Shown in pieces: positions 18,059-25,258 of a stretch of DNA of 64,000 bases. The DNA is from Aggregatimonas sangjinii (lineage in GTDB: Bacteria; Bacteroidota; Bacteroidia; Flavobacteriales; Flavobacteriaceae): NCBI RefSeq assembly GCF_005943945.1, contig NZ_CP040710.1:4509501-4573500 (forward strand), written 5' to 3'. Made by a program: the position numbers and the translations under genes. The notes under the pieces were generated by a model that did not search any database, had not been told where the DNA came from, and saw only the letters and a program-made list of their open reading frames with translations. Every line of letters begins with the position of its first letter. Positions within the stretch are counted from its first letter, which is position 1.

Positions 18059-18628
18059 TTATAATTTCCCGTGGTCGTGCTCTTCTTGCCATTTGAACAA
18101 ATCTTTCCATTTGTTTTCGTAGCACATTTTAGCTTGCATCGGCCAAGAGGCTGGGTCGTGAACCTTGTAACGGTCACCACCTTTGTCCAAAACCTTTTGA
18201 CAATCGGCCACCGAGGTTTCGGAAAGGGCTTTCCATGTCTTGATGCCATCTTCGTGAAACATTTCCGCAATTTTCGGACCGATACCCTCGATTACCTTAA
18301 GGTCATCCTCCTTAATGGTCTTTCCAAATGCCGCTTTGGCCGCTACTGCATCAAAAGCTATGGTTGGCTCCGGAGCACTGGCCGTCAATGACGATGCCGC
18401 TGCAACCGTCCCGGCTGCCGCTGCAGTTCCTGCAAGGGTCAATTTTTTATTACAGGCCTCAAGATCTGCCTGGAGTTTGGCGTTCTTGTCCTTCCACAAT
18501 TTTAAATCAGATGAATTGTCAACAGTAGTACTGCCACTTTTTCCTAAGAAATAGCCGAAAAGGGCGCCTAGTAATGTGCAAAGTAAAGGGAGGAGCCAGC
18601 ACCATAAGTTTGAAAAATCGATATCCAT
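18059..18628 (-). CDS. Membrane-anchored helix-hairpin-helix domain protein
   Basis: A 189-residue protein with one N-terminal membrane helix (WCWLLPLLCTLLGALFGYFL, residues about 10-29), a short coiled-coil-like stretch (LKLWKDKNAKLQADLEACNK), an Ala-rich linker, and a C-terminal domain that opens with LKVIEGIGPKIAEMFHEDGI, a helix-hairpin-helix pattern like that in the flap of RuvA or the L21-associated predicted 5' nuclease fold. Similar proteins in Bacteroidota sit next to OmpA-family genes; here the double-OmpA gene ends only 27 bp upstream, so they are co-transcribed. HhH domains usually bind DNA, but in this membrane context a protein-protein or envelope role is equally possible. Function not known. 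Confidence 0.8.
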   Translation of the reverse strand: MDIDFSNLWCWLLPLLCTLLGALFGYFLGKSGSTTVDNSSDLKLWKDKNAKLQADLEACNKKLTLAGTAAAAGTVAAASSLTASAPEPTIAFDAVAAKAAFGKTIKEDDLKVIEGIGPKIAEMFHEDGIKTWKALSETSVADCQKVLDKGGDRYKVHDPASWPMQAKMCYENKWKDLFKWQEEHDHGKL

Positions 18629-18655
18629 AATAGTATAGTTTTATTGTATTAATTG

Positions 18656-19576
18656 TTATTTGATTGAAATGACAGTTCTTCTGTTTTTTGCCCTACCTTC
18701 TTCGGTATCGTTACTGGCTACAGGGTCTCTCGGACCTTTTGAATCTGTCTTAATCCTGTCTTCGGCGATGCCGTTTTGTATCAGGTACGCTTTGGCGAAA
18801 TCGGCTCTTTCCTGACCAAGCCTCATGTTCGTTCGTCTTCGACCCTGACTATCGGTATACCCTACGACTTCACATTTTGCTTTTTCCACCTTGTCAAGAT
18901 AGCGCGAAATATCAGCGACTTTTTGTTTTTGGGATGCCGACAGATTGATCGAGGCTTCCGCCGTATCGAAATAAAGCACCAAAGGATCGGCCTCTATTTT
19001 ATCGTAAAGCGCCTTGATTTCATCTTCGGCATTGGCAGCGACTTCGGCTATGCTGTAGTTGACTGGTCCTAGAAATACGTTTCCATCCGGAACCATATCA
19101 CCCATTAGTTTACCCATGGTGTTGATTTGTGACGATGGAATTTCCTGCGAAACCATGTAATTCTTGACGGCATTGGCTCGGGCAAGGCCTAGATTCGGAA
19201 AGGCGGAATCGTTGTTCTCGTCGCCTTTGTAATATCCCGTAATGTTGAGAACCTTATTCTCATTTTCAGTCAAAAAATCCTTCAGGCCAGGAATGATTCC
19301 ATCCCTTACTTTCTGGGATAGGGGCTCCAAATAGGTCGATGACGACACATTGAAGTTAAAATTGTCGTTTACATTGTACGCATACTCCCCATCGCTAAGT
19401 GCAAAGGGATATGACGTTGGTTGCGGGGCTACCGGTTGGGCCACTACCTCTTTCGCAGGTTCCTCTTCCGCTACGTTCGGAACGCCGCAGGAACTGCAGA
19501 GCTTCATGTAGAGAAAAATACCTGCTATGATGGTAATGAGAATCCCAAGCAGACTTGTTGTTTTTGTCATTTTCAA
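18656..19576 (-). CDS. OmpA family protein with two OmpA-like domains
   Basis: A 306-residue envelope protein. The N-terminus is a membrane anchor (LLGILITIIAGIFLYMKLCS), with a CSSCG pair just after it, rather than a classic signal peptide or beta-barrel. Residues about 60-175 form a degenerate OmpA-like domain (LSQKVRDGIIPGLKDFL, GLARANAVKNYMVSQEIP). Residues about 195-306 form a canonical peptidoglycan-binding OmpA domain: LVLYFDTAEASINLSASQ, then VVGYTDSQGRRRTNMRLGQE and AKNRRTVISIK. The protein probably tethers the cytoplasmic membrane to peptidoglycan. It is the first gene of a two-gene unit with the HhH membrane protein. Confidence 0.9.
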   Translation of the reverse strand: MKMTKTTSLLGILITIIAGIFLYMKLCSSCGVPNVAEEEPAKEVVAQPVAPQPTSYPFALSDGEYAYNVNDNFNFNVSSSTYLEPLSQKVRDGIIPGLKDFLTENENKVLNITGYYKGDENNDSAFPNLGLARANAVKNYMVSQEIPSSQINTMGKLMGDMVPDGNVFLGPVNYSIAEVAANAEDEIKALYDKIEADPLVLYFDTAEASINLSASQKQKVADISRYLDKVEKAKCEVVGYTDSQGRRRTNMRLGQERADFAKAYLIQNGIAEDRIKTDSKGPRDPVASNDTEEGRAKNRRTVISIK

Positions 19577-20040
19577 TAAGGATTTAGTGTTGTAATTGGC
19601 AATTTATTAAAAAAAATCTTAAAATGTTAAAGAGTCATTACAAAATATAAACCGACCGATAGTTGTAAAAACGGTATATCGTGCCTTTAAAACCAGCCCT
19701 TTGATAGTAGATCAATCCTTAGGTTATTCCATATTTTGAAGGTAGTGCAAAAACCTGTTTGATGAAAAAATAGGGTGTTTGTTTCTGAATTCCGGAACCA
19801 TATCGGAACCTTTGATTTGTCGACTGAAATGGGAGCAGGTACGAAGGGGCGTAAGCCTAAGCGAAGATTTGTAATGCCTTTTGATGCTGTTCAAATCATT
19901 AAAAAAATAATTTACTTACCATTTATACAGTTTTTGTAGCCTTCCATACAAACTAAAGCCCTCAGAATGGCTTCTTGTCCGATATTCGCACTGCAATCAA
20001 TAAAGAAAGGAAATCTTTAAAAAAAATTCCGAAATAGTTA

Positions 20041-20122
20041 GAGTTAGTTTGGTAATTCCGCTGTTTTTCAAAACCAACCGATCGGGGGAACGGTAAGGAG
20101 CACGAAAAGCAGCGGATTTTTT
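20041..20122 (+). ncRNA. Candidate small RNA 3' end or terminator 1: structured stem with T tract
   Basis: CCGCTGTTTTTC (20058-20069) pairs with GAAAAGCAGCGG (20104-20115), 12 bp with one G-U, and is followed by seven Ts (20117-20123). The loop contains a smaller ACCG/CGGT hairpin. The stem is preceded by GAGTTAGTTTGG. No upstream plus-strand gene exists within 450 bp, so the hairpin most likely ends a noncoding transcript. The transcript itself and its start are not proven by the sequence. Confidence 0.45.
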
Positions 20123-20139
20123 TATGTTAGTGTTTGAAG

Positions 20140-20170
20140 GACTTCGCCATCGTTGCGAGGTCTTTTTTTT
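20140..20170 (+). terminator. Rho-independent terminator-like hairpin 2
   Basis: GACTTCGC (20140-20147) pairs with GCGAGGTC (20155-20162), 8 bp with one G-U and a 7-nt loop, followed directly by eight Ts (20163-20170). It lies 17 bp after the T tract of the preceding hairpin, so the two form a tandem. Confidence 0.7.
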
Positions 20171-20181
20171 GATTAAGGGTC

Positions 20182-20208
20182 AGCCTGATATAGGAGGCTA
20201 TCTTTTTT
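20182..20208 (+). terminator. Weak terminator-like hairpin 3
   Basis: AGCCT (20182-20186) pairs with AGGCT (20195-20199), only 5 bp, and is followed by a T-rich tract (20203-20209). It is the third hairpin plus T tract within 150 bp. Weak alone; listed because of the series. Confidence 0.35.
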
Positions 20209-20224
20209 TATTGGCACCGCCAAA

Positions 20225-20298
20225 GGGTTTAATACGCCGCGGCTTGCCTCGAAATTAACATTTGGTTCGTTTTGATGCCTCGTGGGCTTGCCCAGAGG
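20225..20298. repeat. Two GCTTGC-loop hairpins, probable intergenic repeat remnant
   Basis: CGCCGCGGCTTGCCTCG (about 20235-20251) follows a GGGTTTAATAC stretch, and CCTCGTGGGCTTGCCCAGAGG-type sequence lies at 20278-20298, where CCTC pairs with GAGG and TGGGC with GCCCA around a tight TT turn. Hairpins with the same GCTTGC apex following GGTTTAATAC are, from memory, frequent in flavobacterial intergenic DNA. The element is degenerate here. A genome-wide search was not possible. Confidence 0.4.
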
Positions 20299-20521
20299 TA
20301 GTTTACTTAGGCGTTAACCTGATCGCTATGCAAGATATTAAGTAGAGAGTTGAACTCTTAACTAAATAGAAGTGGAAAGAGTGAAATAGCACATTTTTGG
20401 GAATGGTACGATCCTGATGTCAAGCGGTACATTATTTCCCACCTTAGATACACAACTGCTTTATTTTCAAAGCAATGCATGTTATATTTATTTCGAACAA
20501 TAGTTACTTAGAACTAAAATT

Positions 20522-20671
20522 ATGAAAACGGAAATCATCAAAATAGCGACTTTTGTCTGTATGGTAGTTGTTTTAGGGATGCAAACGTTGCTCCAAGGCA
20601 GCTGGAGGATACCAAAAACGCGGTCCATTAAGACGGGAAAAGGCGGTAATGTAGAAGACTATTTAAAATAG
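20522..20671 (+). CDS. Putative 49-residue small membrane or exported protein
   Basis: A short ORF, ATG at 20522 and TAG at 20669. The product starts MKTEIIKIATFVCMVVVLGM, a positively charged tip and one hydrophobic helix, followed by a basic and Gly-rich tail (TRSIKTGKGGNVEDYLK). This looks like a small membrane protein or a short secreted peptide rather than random translation. A TATATTTA near-match to the -7 box lies at about 20482-20489. A hairpin with a T tract follows 32 bp after the stop. No family is recognised, and the call rests on composition, the AT-rich leader and the terminator. Confidence 0.5.
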   Translation: MKTEIIKIATFVCMVVVLGMQTLLQGSWRIPKTRSIKTGKGGNVEDYLK

Positions 20672-20702
20672 TTTAGTGTTTGAGTTAGTTGGTGTTTAGC
20701 GA

Positions 20703-20766
20703 CCTGCTGTGTTTCGGAACTTAGTTGTCTGGAATGACGAAAAGGGGAAGTACAGCAGGTTTTTTT
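20703..20766 (+). terminator. Terminator hairpin downstream of the 49-residue ORF
   Basis: CCTGCTGT (20703-20710) pairs perfectly with ACAGCAGG (20752-20759), followed by seven Ts. Inside, TTTCG and CGAAA can extend the stem, leaving an irregular loop. It is preceded by GAGTTAGTTGG at about 20683, similar to the sequence before the hairpin at 20058. Confidence 0.7.
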
Positions 20767-21151
20767 GCCGATAACCGATAGGTTTACAATATGTTCCCAA
20801 ACATAAAAGTTAAGGTAGAAATCGATAATGTACGCAAGTATAAATAGAAATTCTGGATTGAAATCGTTGCCTACCATCATCCTAATTTAAGTATCCGGAT
20901 AAAATAGGTTATGGAAAAATAGGCACTAAAAAATCCCTGATGGTTTGAGCCAGTTCGCCTAAGGCGGATGAAGGAGCTAAGCCATCAGGGAGTTTTTATT
21001 AAAGGCATTGTGCTTACAGGTCTTTCTTTACCAACTGTCGTTTCAGAAAAAAAGGATTAAGTATAGATCAATTACAACACCAAACGCCATCGATTATATC
21101 TTCAGTCCTGAACCGATTTTTATCGGGCAACCCGTATTATGCAACCTAAAA
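20767..21151. other. Intergenic region containing one bidirectional terminator, otherwise empty
   Basis: Between the terminator of the small ORF and the stop of the leftward aldehyde dehydrogenase gene. Apart from the large hairpin at 20934-20997, no ORF with coding character, RNA gene or repeat was recognised. Confidence 0.5.
20934..20997. terminator. Large bidirectional terminator hairpin
   Basis: TCCCTGATGG (20934-20943) pairs perfectly with CCATCAGGGA (20982-20991). The stem extends imperfectly inward, and the apex holds a second small hairpin, CGCC/GGCG at 20956-20966. Five Ts follow on the plus strand and six on the minus strand, so it can end transcripts from both the small ORF side and the aldehyde dehydrogenase gene (stop at 21152). 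Confidence 0.8.
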
Positions 21152-22705
21152 TTAAAGGTCAAATTTTATTCCTTGTGCCAAAGGTAGTTCTGTAGTGTAG
21201 TTGATGGTATTCGTTTGCCGTCTCATATAAATCTTCCAGGCATCGGAGCCACTCTCACGTCCTCCACCGGTCTCCTTTTCTCCACCAAACGCTCCACCGA
21301 TTTCCGCACCCGAGGTTCCGATGTTTACATTGGCGATACCACAGTCGCTCCCATTTTGGCTTAAAAACTGTTCCGCCTCCCGCAGGTTGTTGGTCATAAT
21401 CGCGGAAGAAAGTCCCTGTACCACACCGTTTTGAATCTGAATTGCATTTTCAACACCTCCAGAATATTTTAAAAGATAAAGTACGGGCGCAAAAGTTTCG
21501 TGCTGTACGATTTCGAAATCATTCTTGGCTTCGGCAATAGCAGGTTTTACATAACATCCGCTTTCGTATCCTTCACCTTGCAGCACTCCGCCTTCTACAA
21601 TGAGCCGTCCCCCTTCGGCGACCACTTTCTCCAACGCTTTGTTATACTGTCCCACGGCGTCGGTATCAATCAGCGGACCTACGTGGTTGTTCTCATCCAA
21701 CGGATTTCCAATACGCAATTGTTCGTATGCGGTAACGACGGCATCTTTTACTTTGTCGTAGATAGATTCATGAATAATCAACCTTCTGGTAGAGGTGCAG
21801 CGTTGTCCCGCTGTGCCCACAGCCCCGAATACGGCCCCGATAACGGTCATTTTTATATCTGCGTCGGGGGTAACGATGATGGCATTGTTTCCTCCCAGTT
21901 CCAGTAGCGACTTGCCTAACCGGGCAGCCACGGCTTGTGCAACGATTTTACCCATACGAATTGAACCTGTGGCCGATACCAAGGGTACCCGACCGTCATG
22001 CGTCATTAGCTCTCCCACTTTGTAATCGCCGTTGATCAAACAGGAAATACCTTCCGGTAATCCGTTTGCGCGGAAGACCTCCGCCGCGATATTTTGACAG
22101 GCCACACCGCATAAGGGTGTTTTCTCGGAAGGTTTCCAGACACAGACGTCACCACAGATCCATGCCAAGGCGGTATTCCAGGCCCACACGGCAACCGGAA
22201 AGTTAAAGGCCGAAATTATCCCGACTACTCCTAGCGGATGGTATTGTTCGTACATCCGATGTCCGGGTCGCTCGGAATGCATGGTCAGCCCGTGCAATTG
22301 CCTTGAAAGGCCGACAGCGAAATCGCAGATATCTATCATTTCCTGTACCTCGCCCAAACCTTCTTGATAACTTTTTCCCATTTCATAGGACACCAACTTG
22401 CCCAAAGGTTCTTTGAGTTCGCGGAGTTTATCACCGAATTGTCGCACGATTTCACCACGTAATGGAGCTGGCTTTGTACGCCAAGTTTTGAAAGCCTTGG
22501 TGGTGGCACCCATGACTTTTTCGTAATCCGCTTTGGTAGTGGTTTTTACCTTACCTATTAAAGCACCATCTGCAGGAGAGTACGATGCAATGAGTTCACC
22601 GGAAGAAAAATTATCGGATCCAGTTGAGGTTCCTTCGTTGATTTCTTTAATTCCGAGGGCGGTTAAGGCTTCTGCAATACCGAATGCTGATGCTATTTCT
22701 GACAT
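21152..22705 (-). CDS. Aldehyde dehydrogenase, ALDH7 (antiquitin) type
   Basis: A 517-residue NAD-dependent aldehyde dehydrogenase. The catalytic Cys lies in GTAGQRCTSTRRL (about residues 299-311), the signature of the ALDH7 group (alpha-aminoadipic semialdehyde / piperideine-6-carboxylate dehydrogenase); the Glu base is in LLELGGNNAII (about 266-276). The NAD fold shows IISAFNFPVAVWAWN and KPSEKTPL. ALDH7 enzymes act in lysine catabolism, and the proximity of 3-hydroxyanthranilate dioxygenase suggests that an aromatic amino-acid-derived semialdehyde is an alternative. An exact -7 box, TAGATTTG, lies on the minus strand at 22743-22750, 37 bp before the start, though no TTG was found at the expected -33 spacing. 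Confidence 0.93.
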   Translation of the reverse strand: MSEIASAFGIAEALTALGIKEINEGTSTGSDNFSSGELIASYSPADGALIGKVKTTTKADYEKVMGATTKAFKTWRTKPAPLRGEIVRQFGDKLRELKEPLGKLVSYEMGKSYQEGLGEVQEMIDICDFAVGLSRQLHGLTMHSERPGHRMYEQYHPLGVVGIISAFNFPVAVWAWNTALAWICGDVCVWKPSEKTPLCGVACQNIAAEVFRANGLPEGISCLINGDYKVGELMTHDGRVPLVSATGSIRMGKIVAQAVAARLGKSLLELGGNNAIIVTPDADIKMTVIGAVFGAVGTAGQRCTSTRRLIIHESIYDKVKDAVVTAYEQLRIGNPLDENNHVGPLIDTDAVGQYNKALEKVVAEGGRLIVEGGVLQGEGYESGCYVKPAIAEAKNDFEIVQHETFAPVLYLLKYSGGVENAIQIQNGVVQGLSSAIMTNNLREAEQFLSQNGSDCGIANVNIGTSGAEIGGAFGGEKETGGGRESGSDAWKIYMRRQTNTINYTTELPLAQGIKFDL

Positions 22706-22742
22706 TTTATAACTTTTAAAGTGCGTATTGTTAGATTTTCAG

Positions 22743-22750
22743 CAAATCTA
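22743..22750 (-). promoter_or_regulatory. Predicted -7 promoter box of the aldehyde dehydrogenase gene
   Basis: TAGATTTG on the minus strand is an exact match to the Bacteroidota -7 consensus TAnnTTTG and lies 37 bp upstream of the ATG. A TTG -33 element at the usual 17-23 bp spacing is missing, so confidence is moderate. Confidence 0.45.
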
Positions 22751-22766
22751 CGAATAACCCCTTGAT

Positions 22767-23189
22767 TTATCCTTCTTCTTTCAGAACCCAGATTTTGATG
22801 ATTTTTTCATCTTTAACCTCGTACACAAGCACGAGTTCAAGAACATCGTCATTTCCGTTTCTTCCTATGATGCGCTCATGGTCGATGACCTTGTTTCCGA
22901 ATACGGTACGGTTTAAAATGGTGGAATGTAATTCAGGAGAGTTTTTGAAGAGTTTTTCATAGAAAGCCTTGCAAGCGTCGTAGCCATCTACCGTTATCAT
23001 TCCAGTAGAAAAATTATGAATGGTGATGGTTTCGTCAATAACGGACATGAAGCCATCAATATCCCTATTGTTATAAGTTTCCAGCTGTTTTTGTAATACT
23101 TGTTCTGGGGTCATGTTCTGGGCTGATAAGGTTGCTACTGAAAGGATGGTTGCAAATAGAAATACGAATTTTAGAACAGACTTCATCAT
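22767..23189 (-). CDS. SnoaL/NTF2-like protein with signal peptide
   Basis: A 140-residue exported protein. The signal peptide is MMKSVLKFVFLFATILSVAT followed by LSAQ. The rest, residues about 25-140, is a SnoaL-like (NTF2) fold: MTPEQVLQKQLETYNNRDID, FMSVIDETITIHNFSTG and the C-terminal strand VLELVLVYEVKDEKIIKIWV. These folds form cone-shaped ligand pockets, and function cannot be assigned from sequence. The start overlaps the stop of the upstream DUF1304 gene by 4 bp (ATGA), so they are translationally coupled; the aldehyde dehydrogenase gene follows downstream but has its own predicted promoter. Confidence 0.88.
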   Translation of the reverse strand: MMKSVLKFVFLFATILSVATLSAQNMTPEQVLQKQLETYNNRDIDGFMSVIDETITIHNFSTGMITVDGYDACKAFYEKLFKNSPELHSTILNRTVFGNKVIDHERIIGRNGNDDVLELVLVYEVKDEKIIKIWVLKEEG

Positions 23190-23548
23190 TTTAAGACGAT
23201 TAGGGCGATGGCCAATAGCGACGGTAAGGCCTGAACAAAGAATATTTTTCGTTCAACGGTCAAGGCCCCATAAATGCCGGCTACGGCAACGCAACCTAAA
23301 AAAAAGAGCGCGATATTGTCTTTCCAGGCAGCATCTGCTATAAAGAACGACCAAATGAGGCCTGCGGCCAAGAACCCGTTGTAAAGCCCTTGATTGGCTG
23401 CCATGGGTTTGGTCGGCTCGAACAATTCGGCAGGGAAACTTTTAAACACTTTCCGTCCCTTGGTCGTCCAGGCGAACATTTCAAAGTATAAGAAATAGAG
23501 GTGAAGAAGTGCTACAAGCCCGATAATGATTTTGATTGCTGTTTCCAT
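23186..23548 (-). CDS. DUF1304 family membrane protein
   Basis: A 120-residue integral membrane protein with four hydrophobic helices. It shows the DUF1304 pattern: HLYFLYFEMFAWTTKGRKVF near the N-terminus, then AANQGLYNGFLAAGLIWSFF and VAGIYGALTVERKIFFVQ. The function of the family is unknown. It is coupled with the downstream SnoaL-like gene through an ATGA overlap. The spacer of about 190 bp upstream separates it from 3-hydroxyanthranilate dioxygenase and contains a possible 26-residue ORF. Confidence 0.92.
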   Translation of the reverse strand: METAIKIIIGLVALLHLYFLYFEMFAWTTKGRKVFKSFPAELFEPTKPMAANQGLYNGFLAAGLIWSFFIADAAWKDNIALFFLGCVAVAGIYGALTVERKIFFVQALPSLLAIALIVLK

Positions 23549-23603
23549 TTTTTCCTTTTTGCTTGCGCGGTTCTTGAAGGCTTTTTAAGTATCTGGTCTG
23601 AGA

Positions 23604-23684
23604 TCAAAAATCCCAGTCGGGAAACGTTTTAATAAATTCCTGACGCTCCTTACAGGCCTCAAGAGGTTTTTGGTTCAGGGCCAT
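23604..23684 (-). CDS. Possible 26-residue ORF between the dioxygenase and DUF1304 genes
   Basis: An ATG at 23684 (minus strand) opens 26 codons, reading MALNQKPLEACKERQEFIKT and ending FPDWDF before TGA. The composition is protein-like, and an AGGA lies about 8 nt upstream of the ATG. It lies 55 bp beyond the dioxygenase stop in the same direction. It may be a genuine small protein, the tail of a decayed gene, or chance. No homology known to me. Confidence 0.25.
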   Translation of the reverse strand: MALNQKPLEACKERQEFIKTFPDWDF

Positions 23685-23738
23685 AAGAATCCTATTTTCA
23701 AAACCTTTTCCAAATCAAAGGAACGATCTTTTTTGAAA

Positions 23739-24278
23739 TCAATCCGCAGCCACAAAACGTTCATCGACAGGCATAATCGTACCGCAATTATTACAGGTAC
23801 GAAGTTCCTCAGAACCATAGAAATGTTTGAAATGCCCTAGGAAGTCTTTCTCAATATCATACAACGTAAAGTAGGCCTCGTATAGTTTGTTGTTGCAGTT
23901 GTCACAAAACCAAAGCAGGCCATCATCAACATTCATTTGGGCTCGTTTGCGTTCGATGACAAGACCAATACTTCCTTCATGTCGAACTGGCGAATGAGGC
24001 ACCTTGGCCGGGTGTAAATAGATATCGCCGGGACCAAGTTTCATGGTTTTCTTTTGTCCGTTTTCTTGAATATGTACTTCTATAGTTCCTTCCAGTTGAT
24101 AAAAGAGTTCTTCCGTTTCATTATAATGATAGTCTTTTCGGGCGTTCGGTCCCGCAACGACCATAACGATATAGTCCTCGGCATCTTTATACAGATTTTT
24201 ATTGCCAACGGGTGGTTTTAGGGTATCGCGGTTTTCAGCAATCCATTTGTTCAGGTTGAAAGGAGGTGCTACGGGCAT
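23739..24278 (-). CDS. 3-hydroxyanthranilate 3,4-dioxygenase
   Basis: A 179-residue cupin dioxygenase that opens the ring of 3-hydroxyanthranilate in tryptophan degradation or de novo NAD synthesis. Iron ligands are visible in DYHYNETEELFYQLEG (His and Glu) and HPAKVPHSPVRHE (His). Residues about 123-126 and 161-164 carry CDNC and CNNC, the second rubredoxin-like metal site found in bacterial enzymes of this family. Length matches the family. A possible -7 box, TAAATTTG, lies on the minus strand at 24362-24369, 84 bp upstream. Other kynurenine-pathway genes are not in the window, but an aldehyde dehydrogenase lies 1 kb downstream on the same strand. Confidence 0.95.
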   Translation of the reverse strand: MPVAPPFNLNKWIAENRDTLKPPVGNKNLYKDAEDYIVMVVAGPNARKDYHYNETEELFYQLEGTIEVHIQENGQKKTMKLGPGDIYLHPAKVPHSPVRHEGSIGLVIERKRAQMNVDDGLLWFCDNCNNKLYEAYFTLYDIEKDFLGHFKHFYGSEELRTCNNCGTIMPVDERFVAAD

Positions 24279-24361
24279 ATTCCGGACAGTTTAGGAGATG
24301 TATTTACGGGTTGTCGCGCTCGTAGGCACGAATACGACCCCGTTACAATCAACTATTCGTC

Positions 24362-24369
24362 CAAATTTA
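24362..24369 (-). promoter_or_regulatory. Candidate -7 promoter box of the 3-hydroxyanthranilate dioxygenase gene
   Basis: TAAATTTG on the minus strand matches TAnnTTTG exactly and would give a leader of about 75 nt. No TTG at the usual -33 spacing was seen. Confidence 0.35.
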
Positions 24370-24418
24370 TAAAAAAGAATAGGACACTGATGCCCAAAGG
24401 AAGGATTTAAGTTAAAAT

Positions 24419-24895
24419 CTATCGAAAGAATATTTGTGTAAAGTAAAAATTGCCGGCATCATTCTTTTTAACACTGACCGCAGTATGGGTAAACTCGCCT
24501 TCCATGGTAGATTTATGACTACTACTGTCTAACCACCCTAGAAAAGCCTCTGTCGCATTGTCGTAGTCTTTGGCCACGTTTTCTGCTACGTACTCGGCGC
24601 GCTCCTCCGCAGAAATTTTGGAAGCTCTTGCACTAAAATTATCATGGCTGATGCTTCCTTTTGCAATCATGTAATCGGTGTGCTCGTTGGCATATTCGTA
24701 GGCAACCGCGCTATAATCGAGCGCGTTCAAACCCTGAGCTATTCTGTGGTCGTTCACTACCGAGAGCAGTTCGCCCTCTATCTCGATCACATTTTCTGCC
24801 TCTGGAACAATCGGTGCCTCTGCTGTTTCCTTCGTGCAGGCCGTGGCCAAAACAGCGAAGCATACCAACACGGCATATTTCATTTTCATTTTCAT
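24419..24895 (-). CDS. CAP-domain (SCP/PR-1-like) lipoprotein
   Basis: A 158-residue protein with a lipoprotein signal peptide: MKMKMKYAVLVCFAVLATAC, lipobox ending at Cys20. The mature part is a CAP domain: LLSVVNDHRIAQGLNALDYS, the His of the motif ISHDNFSARASK, the VAENVA motif and SSSHKSTMEGEFTHTAVSVK with the second His. CAP proteins of this bacterial type are secreted or surface-attached, and their function is mostly unknown (lipid or peptidoglycan binding, or protease-like, have been proposed). It is monocistronic, facing the divergent alpha-2-macroglobulin gene across a 360-bp spacer. Confidence 0.92.
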   Translation of the reverse strand: MKMKMKYAVLVCFAVLATACTKETAEAPIVPEAENVIEIEGELLSVVNDHRIAQGLNALDYSAVAYEYANEHTDYMIAKGSISHDNFSARASKISAEERAEYVAENVAKDYDNATEAFLGWLDSSSHKSTMEGEFTHTAVSVKKNDAGNFYFTQIFFR

Positions 24896-25258
24896 ACAAT
24901 GTTCTAAATTGTAAGTAGGTGTTCCCGTAAAGTAGGTAGGTGATAAGTGGGGTACTTATGTGTTCTCGTTCCCGATTTGCATCAGAATGTGTTGACAGGG
25001 GTGTTCAACGGTGTAATATTAGGTAAAATACGCGTATCTACTTTGTAAAAACATCTTTTTTCGACGAAATGCACGTCCGACAGAGGTATTCAAGAGCAAA
25101 AAAGAAACGGTCAAGACGCTTAAATATTTGGGTTTAAGGTACTAAACATTCCTCTTAGTTCGTTCTAACAGGAAGCTGTGGTATTTGGGGCTTTGTATTC
25201 ACGGTTTTAAGGGATGTTTTTTGTGAAGGCCTGCACTAGTTTTACAAAAATCATTTCC
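24896..25258. other. Divergent intergenic region upstream of alpha-2-macroglobulin
   Basis: 363 bp between two divergent envelope-protein genes. It contains a CTACTTTGTAAAA stretch at about 25037, near but not exact for the -7 consensus, and short GTAGGT direct repeats (about 24913-24945: GTAGGTG, GTAGGTAGGTG). No gene or RNA was seen. Confidence 0.4.

Larger units (their letters stand above)
19577..20521. other. Long intergenic region with hairpins and repeat-like elements, no protein gene seen
   Basis: 945 bp without a credible ORF. The left part (19577-20040) is AT-rich and probably holds the promoter of the leftward ompA-like gene. From 20041 there are three terminator-like hairpins in a row on the plus strand, annotated separately, then two hairpins with a GCTTGC loop (20225-20298). 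A perfect small hairpin, AGAGTTGAACTCT, lies at about 20346-20358, and TGCTTT/AAAGCA at 20457-20474. The last 60 bp is likely the promoter and leader of the 49-residue ORF. No tRNA, rRNA, tmRNA or RNase P core was recognised. Confidence 0.5.

Noticed and set aside
19577-21151. Possible tRNA, tmRNA, RNase P or 6S RNA in the long intergenic region
   Set aside because: None of the conserved cores (such as GGTTCGA arms or P4 elements) were recognised; only hairpins with T tracts are present.
21152-24278. A complete kynurenine catabolic operon
   Set aside because: Only 3-hydroxyanthranilate dioxygenase is certain; the ALDH7-type enzyme has its own promoter-like box and the intervening genes are not pathway enzymes.
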